Assembly (NCBI GenBank): GCA_910575725.1
Contig: CAJTFE010000003.1
Span: forward strand, 62,001-126,000
Direction of reading: 5' to 3'
Source of the DNA: Clostridia bacterium
GTDB taxonomy: Bacteria; Bacillota; Clostridia; Lachnospirales; Lachnospiraceae
Length of the DNA: 64,000 nt
This document shows positions 35,013 to 44,434 of the stretch, one piece after another (position 1 is the stretch's first letter; each line of letters opens with the position of its first letter). The notes under the pieces were generated by a model, which did no database searches, was not told the origin of the DNA, and worked only from the letters and a program-made list of their open reading frames with translations. The translations under genes and the position numbers were made by a program.

Positions 35013-35837
35013 ATGAAAAATTTAAGATACAAAGCGCTTGCACTGGATCTGGACGGAACCTTAACGGACAGCGACAAAAAGCTTCCTCTTAAGAATAAAG
35101 AAGCTCTGTGGAAGGCTATGGATCTGGGCGTAAAGGTGATCTTGATCTCCGGACGCTCGGTTATGGGCATCACCGGCCTTGCAAAGGAGCTGGAATTCGA
35201 GAAACGGGGCGGAATCATCGCCGCCTTTAACGGTGGAAAAACCTTCGACTATCAAACCGGCGCCTTGATTCAGCAGCTGTTTTTCCCGAAGGAAGTCATT
35301 GCCGAAACATGCGCCATCGTAAGAAAATACGGGGCCCAGCCCCTATCCTATACAGATACCGAGATTGTGGCAGAGACCGATACGGATCCTTACGTTCTTG
35401 CCGAATGCAAATGCAACTCTGCATCGGTGAAAAAGGTTTCAAACCTTCCGGAATTTCTGGACTATCCCATTCCGAAGATTCTGGGAGCCGGTGAGCATGA
35501 GCGGCTTGTGAAAGCCCGGGAGGAGTTTCTCTCCCTTTACTCCCATATCTGCGACAGCTTTTTTGCCGAGTCCTATTTCCTGGAGCTGGCTCCGAAAGGC
35601 GTTGCAAAGGATAAGGCTCTGGCCCGTATCTGCGAATATCTGAACATTACCCGGGAGGAAATCATGGCCTGCGGCGACGGCTTCAACGACATTCCCATGC
35701 TGGAGTACGCCGGCCTTGGCATCGCCATGAAAAACGCCTATCCTGAGACACTGGAAAAGGCGGACTGTATCGCTCCTTTTACCAACAACGAATGCGGCGT
35801 GGCCTGGGCCGTAGAGGAATATATATTAAACATGTGA
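35013..35837 (+). CDS. Cof-type HAD-IIB hydrolase (sugar phosphatase-like)
   Basis: A 274-residue HAD phosphatase. Motif I LDLDGTLTD has the nucleophile Asp12 and acid/base Asp14; motif II is VILISGRS; motif III/IV is KDKALA ... MACGDGFNDIPMLEYAG. Cof/YidA-like enzymes dephosphorylate sugar phosphates or FMN-like compounds in the cytoplasm. It is monocistronic, divergent from the ChvE-like importer, and followed by an AraC remnant. Confidence 0.9.
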   Translation: MKNLRYKALALDLDGTLTDSDKKLPLKNKEALWKAMDLGVKVILISGRSVMGITGLAKELEFEKRGGIIAAFNGGKTFDYQTGALIQQLFFPKEVIAETCAIVRKYGAQPLSYTDTEIVAETDTDPYVLAECKCNSASVKKVSNLPEFLDYPIPKILGAGEHERLVKAREEFLSLYSHICDSFFAESYFLELAPKGVAKDKALARICEYLNITREEIMACGDGFNDIPMLEYAGLGIAMKNAYPETLEKADCIAPFTNNECGVAWAVEEYILNM

Positions 35838-35844
35838 AAAGGCC

Positions 35845-36009
35845 CGTCAGCTTCTGCTTCTGACGAACCCGAATCTTCTGGATATCTCATTGGAGTCGGG
35901 GTTTTCGGATATTAAGTATCTGAATAAGGCCTTTGCCAAACAGTATGGCTGCTCCCCCAAGGCAAGTCTCGTTAGTCTGAATCGCCTTGGGGAAACGGGG
36001 TTTGGCTGA
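35845..36009 (+). pseudogene. Remnant of an AraC-family regulator C-terminus
   Basis: In one frame the plus strand reads LLDISLESGFSDIKYLNKAF, AKQYGCSPKASLVSLNRLG and a TGA at 36007. This is the second helix-turn-helix of an AraC regulator; everything upstream is missing. The fragment lies between the HAD gene and the convergent PTS gene, so it is a leftover of a deletion. Confidence 0.7.
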
Positions 36010-36031
36010 ATTACTTATCTCTGTCCCCTTA

Positions 36032-37924
36032 CTATCCGACTGCTAAGATCTTCTCCAGCGCCTCTACATCCCCGGTTTTTAATACCTCTACCTGCTCCGG
36101 GGCAGATACCAGAACCGCCGTGGTAATATCGTAACCCTCCGCCTTAATTGCATCCATGTCAAACTCCAGCAGGCGCTCTCCTGCCTTTACTTTCGCACCG
36201 GATTCCTTCAGCGCCGTGAAGTGCTTTCCATTAAGCTCCACTGTATTGATTCCCACGTGAATCAAAATCTCCGTTCCGCTCTCGCTCACCAGTCCGATGG
36301 CATGCTTTGTGTCAAAGAACATAGCAATCTCGCCGTCAAAGGGTGCAGCTACCTCTCCCTTTGCCGGAATGATTCCAACACCTGTTCCCAGAGCGCCGGA
36401 AGCAAAGGTTTCGTCCCCGATCTCCGTATAAGGGATCACCTTTCCCGCTACAGGTGCATAAACTGCATTCAGCTCCGTCTCCATATGTACCGCAGACGCC
36501 TCTTCGGCAGGCTCTATTTTTGCCGCTGTCTTAACCGGCTCCTCCGGATCCTTATATCCAAACATCCAGGTCAATGCAAAGGACACGCCTGCCGCAATCA
36601 GGAACATGATAATATAGTTCAAAGGATCATGCAGGCACAACAGCAGGCCGAAAATACCTGTCACGCCCGTTCCGGTTGCCCCAAGCCCCACAATCGAAGC
36701 ATAGAGCGCTCCGCAGGCTCCTCCCACGGCTCCGCAGATAAAGGGCTTGAAGAAACGCAGGTTCACGCCAAAGATTGCCGGCTCCGTAATTCCCATAAAA
36801 CAGGACATTGCGGAAGGCACTGCCATAGACTTTGTTCTCTGGTTTTTTGTCTTTAAGGCAACGGCCAGCGTAGCCGCTCCCTGGGCAATATTCGCTGCAG
36901 ACGCCAAGGGAAGCCAGTAAGTAACGCCGTAAAGTCCAAGCTGCCCCACGTCAATCACTGTATACATATGATGAACGCCAGCCACTACCGTTGTTGAGTA
37001 AAGACCACCCATCAAAAAGCTTCCGATTCCCAGCGGCAATGCGATTAGCTGCTGTACGCCGCCGATGATTCCGTTTTCAATGGCTACAAATACCGGTCCG
37101 ATAATCGAATAGGTAAGATACCCTGTTGCAAATACGCTCACCAAAGGCGTTACAAACAAGTCAAACATAGCCGGAACAATCTTGTGCAGCTTCTTTTCAA
37201 TCATGCACATCACAAAAACCGCAATGATGACCGGAATCACGTGGCCCTGATAACCTACCAAATCCACTTCGTAAAGCCCGAACCAAACCTTCTGGGTCCG
37301 CTGAACGCCCTCGCTTGCTACGGTCCAGGCATTTTGAAGATCCGGGTGAATCATCAGCATACCGATAACCGCCCCCAGATAGGGATTGCCTCCGAACACC
37401 TTTGCCGCACTGTAGGCAATGAGGATCGGCAGGAACACATAGGCCGTATTTGCAAAAAGATTGGCAAATACGAAGATGGAGCCGGAGGTGTCGATGTTGA
37501 GAAATCCGTTATTTACCATAAAATTGAGGGCTTCCATAATCCCCATCAAAAATCCGCTTGCTACAATCGCCGGAATAATGGGCACGAAAATGTCTCCCAA
37601 GGTCTTGATGGCCTGCTTGTAAAAGGGCTGTTTTGCCGCCGCTGCCGCCTTGGCGTCCTCCTTACTGGCCGCAGTCAGACCGGATACGGCCAGGAATTCG
37701 TCATATACCTTGTTGACTGTCCCTGTTCCCAGAATGATTTGAAGCTGCCCGGAAGCGCTGAATACCCCCTTTACGCCGTCGATCTCCTCCACTGCCTTGG
37801 CATCGCATTTTGCATTGTCCGCCAGCACCAGACGAAGGCGCGTAGCGCAGTGGGCTGCGGAAATCAGATTTTCCCTTTTCCCGACCTTTTCGTAAATCGC
37901 TTCCGCCGTTTTCCTGTAATCCAT
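36032..37924 (-). CDS. scrA: PTS sucrose/beta-glucoside transporter, EIIBCA
   Basis: A 630-residue fused PTS permease. Residues 1-90 are EIIB with the phospho-cysteine Cys26 (AAHCATRLRLV); 100-460 are EIIC membrane spans; the C-terminus is a glucose-type EIIA with His556 (ILIHVGINTVELNG) as the phospho-site and His541 nearby. It imports and phosphorylates its sugar at the membrane using HPr. Sucrose is the best guess, because the sucrose-6-phosphate hydrolase gene lies just upstream and a LacI-type regulator before that. Confidence 0.88.
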   Translation of the reverse strand: MDYRKTAEAIYEKVGKRENLISAAHCATRLRLVLADNAKCDAKAVEEIDGVKGVFSASGQLQIILGTGTVNKVYDEFLAVSGLTAASKEDAKAAAAAKQPFYKQAIKTLGDIFVPIIPAIVASGFLMGIMEALNFMVNNGFLNIDTSGSIFVFANLFANTAYVFLPILIAYSAAKVFGGNPYLGAVIGMLMIHPDLQNAWTVASEGVQRTQKVWFGLYEVDLVGYQGHVIPVIIAVFVMCMIEKKLHKIVPAMFDLFVTPLVSVFATGYLTYSIIGPVFVAIENGIIGGVQQLIALPLGIGSFLMGGLYSTTVVAGVHHMYTVIDVGQLGLYGVTYWLPLASAANIAQGAATLAVALKTKNQRTKSMAVPSAMSCFMGITEPAIFGVNLRFFKPFICGAVGGACGALYASIVGLGATGTGVTGIFGLLLCLHDPLNYIIMFLIAAGVSFALTWMFGYKDPEEPVKTAAKIEPAEEASAVHMETELNAVYAPVAGKVIPYTEIGDETFASGALGTGVGIIPAKGEVAAPFDGEIAMFFDTKHAIGLVSESGTEILIHVGINTVELNGKHFTALKESGAKVKAGERLLEFDMDAIKAEGYDITTAVLVSAPEQVEVLKTGDVEALEKILAVG

Positions 37925-38071
37925 AACGTTCCCCTTTCTTTTTTAGCCCCTTGGGCTGTTTTTTATATTAACCGCAGCTGCTTGGCATGTAACCTTCCTT
38001 TATACAAGTTCATCGTCCAAACCTTTTCACCTGTTTCGCCCTGCGGTCAATTTTCATTGCTGCGTATATGA

Positions 38072-39508
38072 TTAAAGATTTTTTCCTGAGGACTTTTCCG
38101 AACGATAGGAATAAATTCCTTTACCATTCGGCGCGTCTATCCGGATGGCAAGGGCCTCCTCCTTTGGATAAAAGCGCGTGGAAAGTACATCCTCTCCCTC
38201 ATTTAAGAACACCTCTACGCCGGACACATCAATCAAAAGCCGCAGACGCTCAAGCTTATCCACTTGTCTGCCCCGGAGAGTCCTTCCTGCTCCAATTGCG
38301 GAATCCGTAAATTCCATCCAGAATATTTTTTCCTCCGGGCTGTAGCGCAGGCTTAAGCCTTCTGCCAAAAGAATCTCCAGGCCCTCTCCAGCCGTATCCA
38401 GCTCCAATGCACAACAGGATTCCACCGTTCCCTCAAAGCTTCCTTCAAAGGAATGCGAGCAGTTCCACCATTGTGCCAGTTCTCTTACCGGATTCTGGCA
38501 CAGCACGCCGTCCCGTATAGACAGCTCTCTTGGAATCGTCATCATATGCTGCCAGCCGTCCTCTACCGTAGGATTGGTGTAAAACTCCTCTACATCCGGC
38601 ATTCCCATCCATGCAATCTGAATCCTTCTCCCGTCATCTGCAAGAAACGTCTGGGGCGCATAAAAATCAAATCCGCCGTCCAGCTCCCGGAATCCTCTCA
38701 CCTGCGCTCCCTTATGAAAATCTCCTTCCAAAAAACAGGTGACGCTCTGATACACATTGGCGTATTTCAGCCCTTGGGTCTCTACACCCTGGGGCGAAAT
38801 GCAAAGAACGGTCTGTCCTTCCAATTCATAGACATCCGGGCATTCCCACATATAGCCGAAATCTTCCTCCGGCTCAAAACGTCCAAGAAGCTTCCAGTGC
38901 CTTTTGTCCTCAGAGGCGTACAGCAGCACTATGCCCCTATCTGCCTTTGTCCTGGCTCCCTGCACCATATAATAGGCGTTTCCCTGCTTCCAGACCTTCG
39001 GATCTCTCACATGGCAGGTCAGATCGGAAGGATAATCGCAGGGAGTCATCAAAACCTCCTTTGTTTCGATTTCCCTGCCGTCTTTGCTTACGGCAAGCAT
39101 GGTATGGGATCTCCTGCCTGCATTTATAAAATCATAATCCCCTGTCTCTTTTACGTTTCCCGTGTAGTACAGGTACATCTTCCCCTCCTCCACAAGGGCA
39201 GATCCCGAATAGGCTCCGTGGCAGTCCTCCGGCTGATCCGGCATCAGAGGCACGCCCTCAAAAGTCCAATGGAGCAGATCCCGGCTGGTACAGTGCCCCC
39301 AAAACTTTAAGCCTCCCTCCGGCTGAAAGGGTGCATACTGATAAAAGGCGTGATAAACTCCCTGGCTCTGGCAAAGTCCGTTGGGATCGTTGAGCCACCC
39401 TGTGGGCGGCGTAATGTGAAGCTTCGGACGCCAGCGGCTCTTTTCTGCCTCCCCCTGCTCCAATTCCTTTTCAATTAACTGCTTCCATAAACGGGAAAGT
39501 GCGTTCAT
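38072..39508 (-). CDS. scrB: Sucrose-6-phosphate hydrolase (GH32)
   Basis: A 478-residue GH32 invertase. The nucleophile motif WLNDPNG has Asp41, the transition-state motif is HVRDPKVW, and the acid/base motif is WECPDVYEL; a C-terminal beta-sandwich follows. It cleaves sucrose-6-phosphate from the PTS into glucose-6-phosphate and fructose. The first gene after the palindromic operator at 39613; scrA follows after 147 bp. Confidence 0.92.
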   Translation of the reverse strand: MNALSRLWKQLIEKELEQGEAEKSRWRPKLHITPPTGWLNDPNGLCQSQGVYHAFYQYAPFQPEGGLKFWGHCTSRDLLHWTFEGVPLMPDQPEDCHGAYSGSALVEEGKMYLYYTGNVKETGDYDFINAGRRSHTMLAVSKDGREIETKEVLMTPCDYPSDLTCHVRDPKVWKQGNAYYMVQGARTKADRGIVLLYASEDKRHWKLLGRFEPEEDFGYMWECPDVYELEGQTVLCISPQGVETQGLKYANVYQSVTCFLEGDFHKGAQVRGFRELDGGFDFYAPQTFLADDGRRIQIAWMGMPDVEEFYTNPTVEDGWQHMMTIPRELSIRDGVLCQNPVRELAQWWNCSHSFEGSFEGTVESCCALELDTAGEGLEILLAEGLSLRYSPEEKIFWMEFTDSAIGAGRTLRGRQVDKLERLRLLIDVSGVEVFLNEGEDVLSTRFYPKEEALAIRIDAPNGKGIYSYRSEKSSGKNL

Positions 39509-39612
39509 AGGCTTCTTCCTTCTCCTTTCAAGCTCTTCGCCGGACTTTCTTTGCTTTCTGCTTCTATTTGTTTCCTTTTATGCTTTTCTTTTTTCTCACT
39601 TATTTTCTCACG

Positions 39613-39644
39613 CCCCTTTCGTGAATGCGTATTCACGAAAGGGC
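39613..39644. promoter_or_regulatory. ScrR operator 1 (upstream of scrB)
   Basis: CCCTTTCGTGAATG and CGTATTCACGAAAGGG form a long near-perfect palindrome centred on GTGAATGCGTATTCAC, the LacI-family half-site arrangement. It lies about 110 bp before the scrB start, after the scrR stop. Confidence 0.7.
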
Positions 39645-39730
39645 TGTAAAAAGGGCTCTTTCAAATCCGCCCTCAAAAAGCAGATATTTTCAGCCCTATT
39701 TTTTTAAACAATACTTCCTGCCGGCCCTTC

Positions 39731-40720
39731 TCACAGCGCAGTCACAGAGCTGCTTCTCGGAATCAGCCGGGCATGCATCGGGTACGCTTTTGCAGGAAGC
39801 TCCTCCTTTGGCTGCTCAATTCTATGTAAAAGCAGCTCCACAGCCTTCGCCGCCATAGCCTCGTTGGGCTGGGACACACTGGAAAGGCTGGGGTAGAGAT
39901 ATTCACACATATAGGTATTGTCAAACCCCACCAGTGCCGCGCGGCCCGGAATCTCAATTCCCATCTTCTGCAAAATTCCAAAAAGCTGTAAGGCCCTCCT
40001 GTCGTTATAGGCAAAGATTCCTGCACGGCCCGGGTATTTTTCCAGATGCTTTGCCAGATGCTTTTCAACGGCTGCAGGCTCCTTTGTGGCTATATTGGTA
40101 AAACGCTTCCGATTCGCAGGGTCAAGCGTTTCAAGAGCCTCCCGAAAGCCCTCATACTTTTCATCTGCCATATTTCCGAAAAATACGTAGCTCTCACAGC
40201 CCTGTTCATGGAGATGGCGTCCAACCTGGTTCCCCGCCTCCTTGTGATCTACATAAACACTGTCCAGCCCTTTTGCCTGCCGGGTAATCACCACGGCAGG
40301 AATCTGAAGTCTGCGTACCCGGTCTCTCCACTCCTTGGTCTCCTCCTGTACCGGAACCACGATAAGGCCGTCAACCCGGTAACGCTGTACCACCTCCAGA
40401 CATTCCTGCTCGCATTCCGGATGATAATCGGTGTTAAACAGGATGAGACGGCAGCCGCTTTTTCCTGCCTCCTGCTCAATATACTTTACCAGATCGGCAA
40501 AAAAGGCATTGGAAATATCCGTGAGGATTACACCGATCAGATGTGTTCTGCTCCCTGCAAGACTTTGAGCCATCACATTGGGCTGATAACCGTGCTCTCT
40601 GGCACAGGCCGTCACGCGCTCCCTTACCTCCGGGTTGACAGCCTGGTTTCCGCTCAGAACACGGGAAACCGTCGGCTGGGAAACACCGGTCAGTTTTGCG
40701 ATTTCGGTCATGGTAATCAT
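39731..40720 (-). CDS. scrR: LacI-family regulator of sucrose genes
   Basis: A 329-residue LacI-type repressor. Residues 3-55 are the DNA-binding domain (TMTEIAKLTGVSQPTVSRVL then SGNQAVNPEVRERV), with the hinge NVMAQSLAGSRTHLIGVIL; the rest is a type I binding-protein-like sensor. Two GTGAAT(A/G)CGTATTCAC operators, one before its own start and one before scrB, support control of both itself and the sucrose operon. AGGAGG precedes the ATG at 40720. Confidence 0.87.
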   Translation of the reverse strand: MITMTEIAKLTGVSQPTVSRVLSGNQAVNPEVRERVTACAREHGYQPNVMAQSLAGSRTHLIGVILTDISNAFFADLVKYIEQEAGKSGCRLILFNTDYHPECEQECLEVVQRYRVDGLIVVPVQEETKEWRDRVRRLQIPAVVITRQAKGLDSVYVDHKEAGNQVGRHLHEQGCESYVFFGNMADEKYEGFREALETLDPANRKRFTNIATKEPAAVEKHLAKHLEKYPGRAGIFAYNDRRALQLFGILQKMGIEIPGRAALVGFDNTYMCEYLYPSLSSVSQPNEAMAAKAVELLLHRIEQPKEELPAKAYPMHARLIPRSSSVTAL

Positions 40721-40802
40721 AGGAGCCTCCTAAGATGGAATTTGCAGGCATTGGGACGAATGCGCAGCCTTTTTATCCGTTCCTTTCCTTGTGAATATCC
40801 TA

Positions 40803-40820
40803 TGTGAATACGTATTCACA
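40803..40820. promoter_or_regulatory. ScrR operator 2 (upstream of scrR)
   Basis: TGTGAATACGTATTCACA is a perfect 18-bp palindrome with the same core as the operator before scrB, 83 bp before the scrR start. It indicates autoregulation. Confidence 0.75.
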
Positions 40821-40976
40821 AGCTCTGTCGTTATACTACAACGATTATGCCGATCTGTCAATTATGAAATGTCAACAAATTTACCCGAAACTTTTTATGC
40901 AAATCGCCAAAACTTCAGCCTGATAAATGATCAGCCTGACATGGATACGAATGCTATTGCATGCAGGCAATCCCTT

Positions 40977-42188
40977 TTAGATAACTGCTTTCTGTCCTTT
41001 TTCCCTCAGGCCTTCTGCAAACCGGCGGATCTCGCGGATGCTTACGCCGTCCAGGAACAGCTGATAGACGGGCAGGACGTAGTTGTACAGAGGATTGCCT
41101 TTTTCCAATGCACATACGTCTTCGAGAACCATTCCGGCCTGTTCTGCGCTCTGGGGCAGGCTGTTTTCACGAATGTACTCGTAGACAGCCGCAGCCGTTC
41201 CAATGCTGATAAAGACAGGTGAAATGCTTCCCTCCAGACATAACAAAGAGGCTCCTGTCAGGCGGTCCGCCGGCGACAGCTTCCGCCTGGGATCTGCGCC
41301 TACGCGCCTGCAGGTATCTTTTAAGGCCCGGTTGGTAAAACGGTACAGGAGATTCTGGAAGTGCCTGACCAGATCTTCTGTGGGCATGTGATATTTGCGG
41401 GTGAGGGCTATGGCGCTTTCCAGCATGGCGTTTTGTACGATGCTCTGGATGTCGGCATCGTCGATGGCCTCGAAAATATAATCCCTGTGGGTGTACAACC
41501 CAAGATAGGCACAGACGGCATGGCCCATGTTGTGGACGTAGAGCTTTCTTTTGATGTAAAAATCAAAGGGCTCAAAAGGCACCATATTCTTGATCTTAGG
41601 CATCTCTCCCTTGAAGGCAGCTTTGTCTACGGGCAGGAAATCATATGGCTCTACACAGATCCTTAAGGGATTTCCAGCCTTCATCTCCTCGGTTTGTACC
41701 GGGACCATGCGGCCGATGGAGGCCTCTGCCAGGCCGATATTTTTGTCAAACCAAAGCTGCTCCGTCTCTGTCAGTTCTGCCTTGATAAGCTTTGCCAGAA
41801 GCTTGTCGGCGTCTATAAGATTTTCACAGATAATGATATTCAAAGGGCCGCCGCCCTTCTCCATTCTGCTGCGGATTCCTGCTGCCAGGTTCGGCACGAT
41901 ATATTTTAAGATATTAACGCCCACAGCGGTCGCCATAATATCCGCCTCCGCAATGGCCTCCGCTGCCGCCCCTGTATGATTCCCATTTACTGCGCTGATA
42001 TGCTCTACCTCTATGTCCTCAAAGCCCTCATTAGAGACTATGCGGACCGGGTATTTCTTTTCACGGTTCAAGGCATCGATCAGATTCTCCGCTACATCAA
42101 TAAAAGTTACTTCATATCCGGATGCCGAAAATAGCATACCAATAAAGCCCCGGCCAATATTCCCGGCGCCGTACATCACTGCTTTCAT
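40977..42188 (-). CDS. Mannitol-1-phosphate 5-dehydrogenase-like protein
   Basis: A 403-residue long-chain polyol dehydrogenase. It starts MKAVMYGAGNIGRGFIGMLF, the MtlD-type NAD-binding motif, and has the catalytic-region KRKLYVHNMGHAVCAYLG with the Lys/Asn/His set of the family. MtlD converts mannitol-1-phosphate and fructose-6-phosphate. No mannitol PTS gene is present here; the partner is a PfkB-type kinase gene 15 bp upstream, so another polyol phosphate may be the real substrate. Confidence 0.8.
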   Translation of the reverse strand: MKAVMYGAGNIGRGFIGMLFSASGYEVTFIDVAENLIDALNREKKYPVRIVSNEGFEDIEVEHISAVNGNHTGAAAEAIAEADIMATAVGVNILKYIVPNLAAGIRSRMEKGGGPLNIIICENLIDADKLLAKLIKAELTETEQLWFDKNIGLAEASIGRMVPVQTEEMKAGNPLRICVEPYDFLPVDKAAFKGEMPKIKNMVPFEPFDFYIKRKLYVHNMGHAVCAYLGLYTHRDYIFEAIDDADIQSIVQNAMLESAIALTRKYHMPTEDLVRHFQNLLYRFTNRALKDTCRRVGADPRRKLSPADRLTGASLLCLEGSISPVFISIGTAAAVYEYIRENSLPQSAEQAGMVLEDVCALEKGNPLYNYVLPVYQLFLDGVSIREIRRFAEGLREKGQKAVI

Positions 42189-42203
42189 ATCGTTCTCCTT
42201 ATT

Positions 42204-43220
42204 TTAAATTCTGTAATATCCCTCAAGCTTCATCACGTCTTCCAGGCTTCCCACTCCTTCCGTCGCCCCCGGTTCGGACAGGGAAGCGGCTGCCGTGCAG
42301 ACTCCCAGACGGATGCTCTCCTCAAGAGACCATTGTTTCTGTGCGCCATAGAGAACGCCTGCACAAAAGGCATCCCCGGCTCCCACAGTTCCCTTGATAT
42401 AGCCCTTTGGAAGGCTCAAGCTGTCAAGACACACAAAATTCCCCTTCTCATCCAGTCCGTAGCCGCCCTCAGGACAGTGAATCACAGCCCATACAGAAAC
42501 TCCCAGCTCCTTCATCTTCCGAAGGGCTTCCTCCATATGCTCCGTATACAGCCGCTCTTCCTCATCGCGCAGAAGCACTCCTGTGATCTGCTGAGCTTCC
42601 AGCTCATTGATCACACAATAATCCGTATACTTCAAAGCCGGAGGCACCAGAGTCTTAAACCGGTCACCTGACTCAGACACCACATCAATAGAAGTTTTAA
42701 TCCCATGCCGCTTCGCCTCCGCCAAAAGCCTTGCCATCTTCGTCCCATACTCCGCATCCTTCTGATCCAGCGCATCCAGCAAAAGAATATACCCCACGTG
42801 AAGAAGCTCACACCTCATCTGATCCCAGTCCACACAACTCTCGTCAAACAAAGCATTCGCCCCCCGATACTGAAAGAACGTCCGCTTCTTTGTATTATTA
42901 TCACTCATCACAGCCGTAAAAGAAGTTTTCCCCTTCCGCTTCAGCAGACTAATATCCACATTCTTATGAACACCCAGCTGCTCCAGAATAAACTCCCCAT
43001 CCGGATCCTCCCCAATAACCCCCAGAGTCTCCAACGGCAGTTCCGGATCCAGCTTTGCCAAATCCGTAATCACATTACACACAGCCCCTCCAATCGAACG
43101 CGTAATCCCCTCCGTAATAGTCGTAAGCTCACTCTGCCTAGGCCACCGCTCAATCGGATAAGTAACATCCACCAGCAAATTCCCCGCCGCACAAATCCCT
43201 TTTCTCAAATTCATCTCCAT
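42204..43220 (-). CDS. PfkB-family carbohydrate kinase
   Basis: A 338-residue ribokinase-fold kinase. N-terminal ICAAGNLLVDVTYPIERWPR is the PfkB opening and GTVGAGDAFCAGVLYGA is the catalytic motif with the base Asp and the anion hole. The family phosphorylates free sugars, sugar phosphates or nucleosides; this one is not clearly a fructokinase. It forms a two-gene unit with the MtlD-like gene. The first 500 bp have notably C-rich plus-strand sequence (G-rich coding strand). Confidence 0.82.
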   Translation of the reverse strand: MEMNLRKGICAAGNLLVDVTYPIERWPRQSELTTITEGITRSIGGAVCNVITDLAKLDPELPLETLGVIGEDPDGEFILEQLGVHKNVDISLLKRKGKTSFTAVMSDNNTKKRTFFQYRGANALFDESCVDWDQMRCELLHVGYILLLDALDQKDAEYGTKMARLLAEAKRHGIKTSIDVVSESGDRFKTLVPPALKYTDYCVINELEAQQITGVLLRDEEERLYTEHMEEALRKMKELGVSVWAVIHCPEGGYGLDEKGNFVCLDSLSLPKGYIKGTVGAGDAFCAGVLYGAQKQWSLEESIRLGVCTAAASLSEPGATEGVGSLEDVMKLEGYYRI

Positions 43221-43390
43221 AAATACATTCTCCTTCCCTGTCTCACAACCTTGACCAGGCTGCTTTTCTTACATCCCAATGGGCATCCTTGGACTGGTCC
43301 AGTCGGCTCCCGCCGCCCCTCCCTCATATTCTACCAGAACTTGATCGTTGTCGTCCAGCTTTCTTCCGGACACGCCGGGCGGAACCAGCC

Positions 43391-44434
43391 TTACTCTCCC
43401 ACATTCAGATAAATCTCCTCCCTCATATGAAACCCGTCCTCAATAATCACATCCATATTGGCGGCTGTCACGGCCACAGGCTCCAGGCCGATGTAGGGAA
43501 CCTCCTGGGCGCCGTCAAAAAAGGTTCCGGCTGTCTTAAGATCCTCCCCCTTTGCCAGGGTTACCGCACATTCCGCCGCACGCCTTGCCAGCTTTTCTAC
43601 CGGCTTATAGACAGTCATGGCCTGGGTTCCCTCCACCACTCTCTGACAGGCTCCAAGATCTGCGTCCTGTCCCACCACACAGACCTCGCCGGCCATCCGC
43701 CGCTCGGACAGGGCCCGGATCACCTGGCTTGCGATATCGTCATTTCCGCACATAATGGCGTCCGCCTCCCCTCCTTTGTCCAGGTAGGCGCTGACCTGGT
43801 AAAATCCAATCTCCGAGAGCCAGTTGTCTGCATAAGCCGTCTCCACAACCACCCGATCCGTCCGGTCAATCATCCCGTGAAAGCCCTCCATCACAAGAGA
43901 GACGTTGTTGTCCTCGGGAGAGCCGCACATCATAAATATCTTTCCCTCCTCCGGAGTCCGCGCCAGAATGGTTTCCGCCATCATCTCTCCCACACGCTCA
44001 TTGTCAAAGGTGATGTACAGATCCACATCTGCATCCTTAATCAGACGGTCATAAGCAATCACCCTGACGCCCTCCCGCTTCGCCTTGCGCACCGGCTCGC
44101 TCAGCGCATTGTAATCCGTGGCAATAATGACAATAACATCCATATCCTTCTCAATGAGATATTCTATCTGGGCCGCCTGCTCCTTCGCCTCTCCATTGGC
44201 GCACTGGACGTTAACCTCTGCCCCAAGCTCCGAAGCCCTTGCCACAAAAGCATCTCTGTCCCGCTGCCACCGCTCAATGATAAAGGAGTCAAAGCTTAAG
44301 CCTATGTGAATCCGGTCATCCTTTTGGGCTGTCTCCCCGGCAGTCTGCATTTCCCTGCCTCTGCACCCGGACAGCAGAGCCATGCAGAAAGCCAGCCCAA
44401 GAATTCCCCCCATCCGTTCAATCATCTGTCTCAT
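43391..44434 (-). CDS. Sugar-binding lipoprotein of the sensing operon
   Basis: A 347-residue XylF-like binding protein with lipoprotein signal MGGILGLAFCMALLSGC and a mature domain starting IHIGLSFDSFIIERWQRDRD. It has no ATPase or permease partner in the operon; its ATG overlaps the response regulator stop (ATGA). It may present sugar to the membrane sensor or deliver it to the ChvE-like importer. Ligand pocket residues look like those of xylose-type binders (RWQRDRD). Confidence 0.83.
   Translation of the reverse strand: MRQMIERMGGILGLAFCMALLSGCRGREMQTAGETAQKDDRIHIGLSFDSFIIERWQRDRDAFVARASELGAEVNVQCANGEAKEQAAQIEYLIEKDMDVIVIIATDYNALSEPVRKAKREGVRVIAYDRLIKDADVDLYITFDNERVGEMMAETILARTPEEGKIFMMCGSPEDNNVSLVMEGFHGMIDRTDRVVVETAYADNWLSEIGFYQVSAYLDKGGEADAIMCGNDDIASQVIRALSERRMAGEVCVVGQDADLGACQRVVEGTQAMTVYKPVEKLARRAAECAVTLAKGEDLKTAGTFFDGAQEVPYIGLEPVAVTAANMDVIIEDGFHMREEIYLNVGE

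Noticed and set aside
37940-37970. AGCCC/GGGCT hairpin flanked by A and T runs between scrB and scrA
   Set aside because: In the direction of transcription it is followed by A, not T, so it does not look like a terminator of the operon; the stem is only 5 bp.
42204-42230. CTGTAATATCCCTCAAGC resembles the outer arm of the leader repeat
   Set aside because: It encodes the last residues of the PfkB kinase and no partner arm is present, so it is probably chance.
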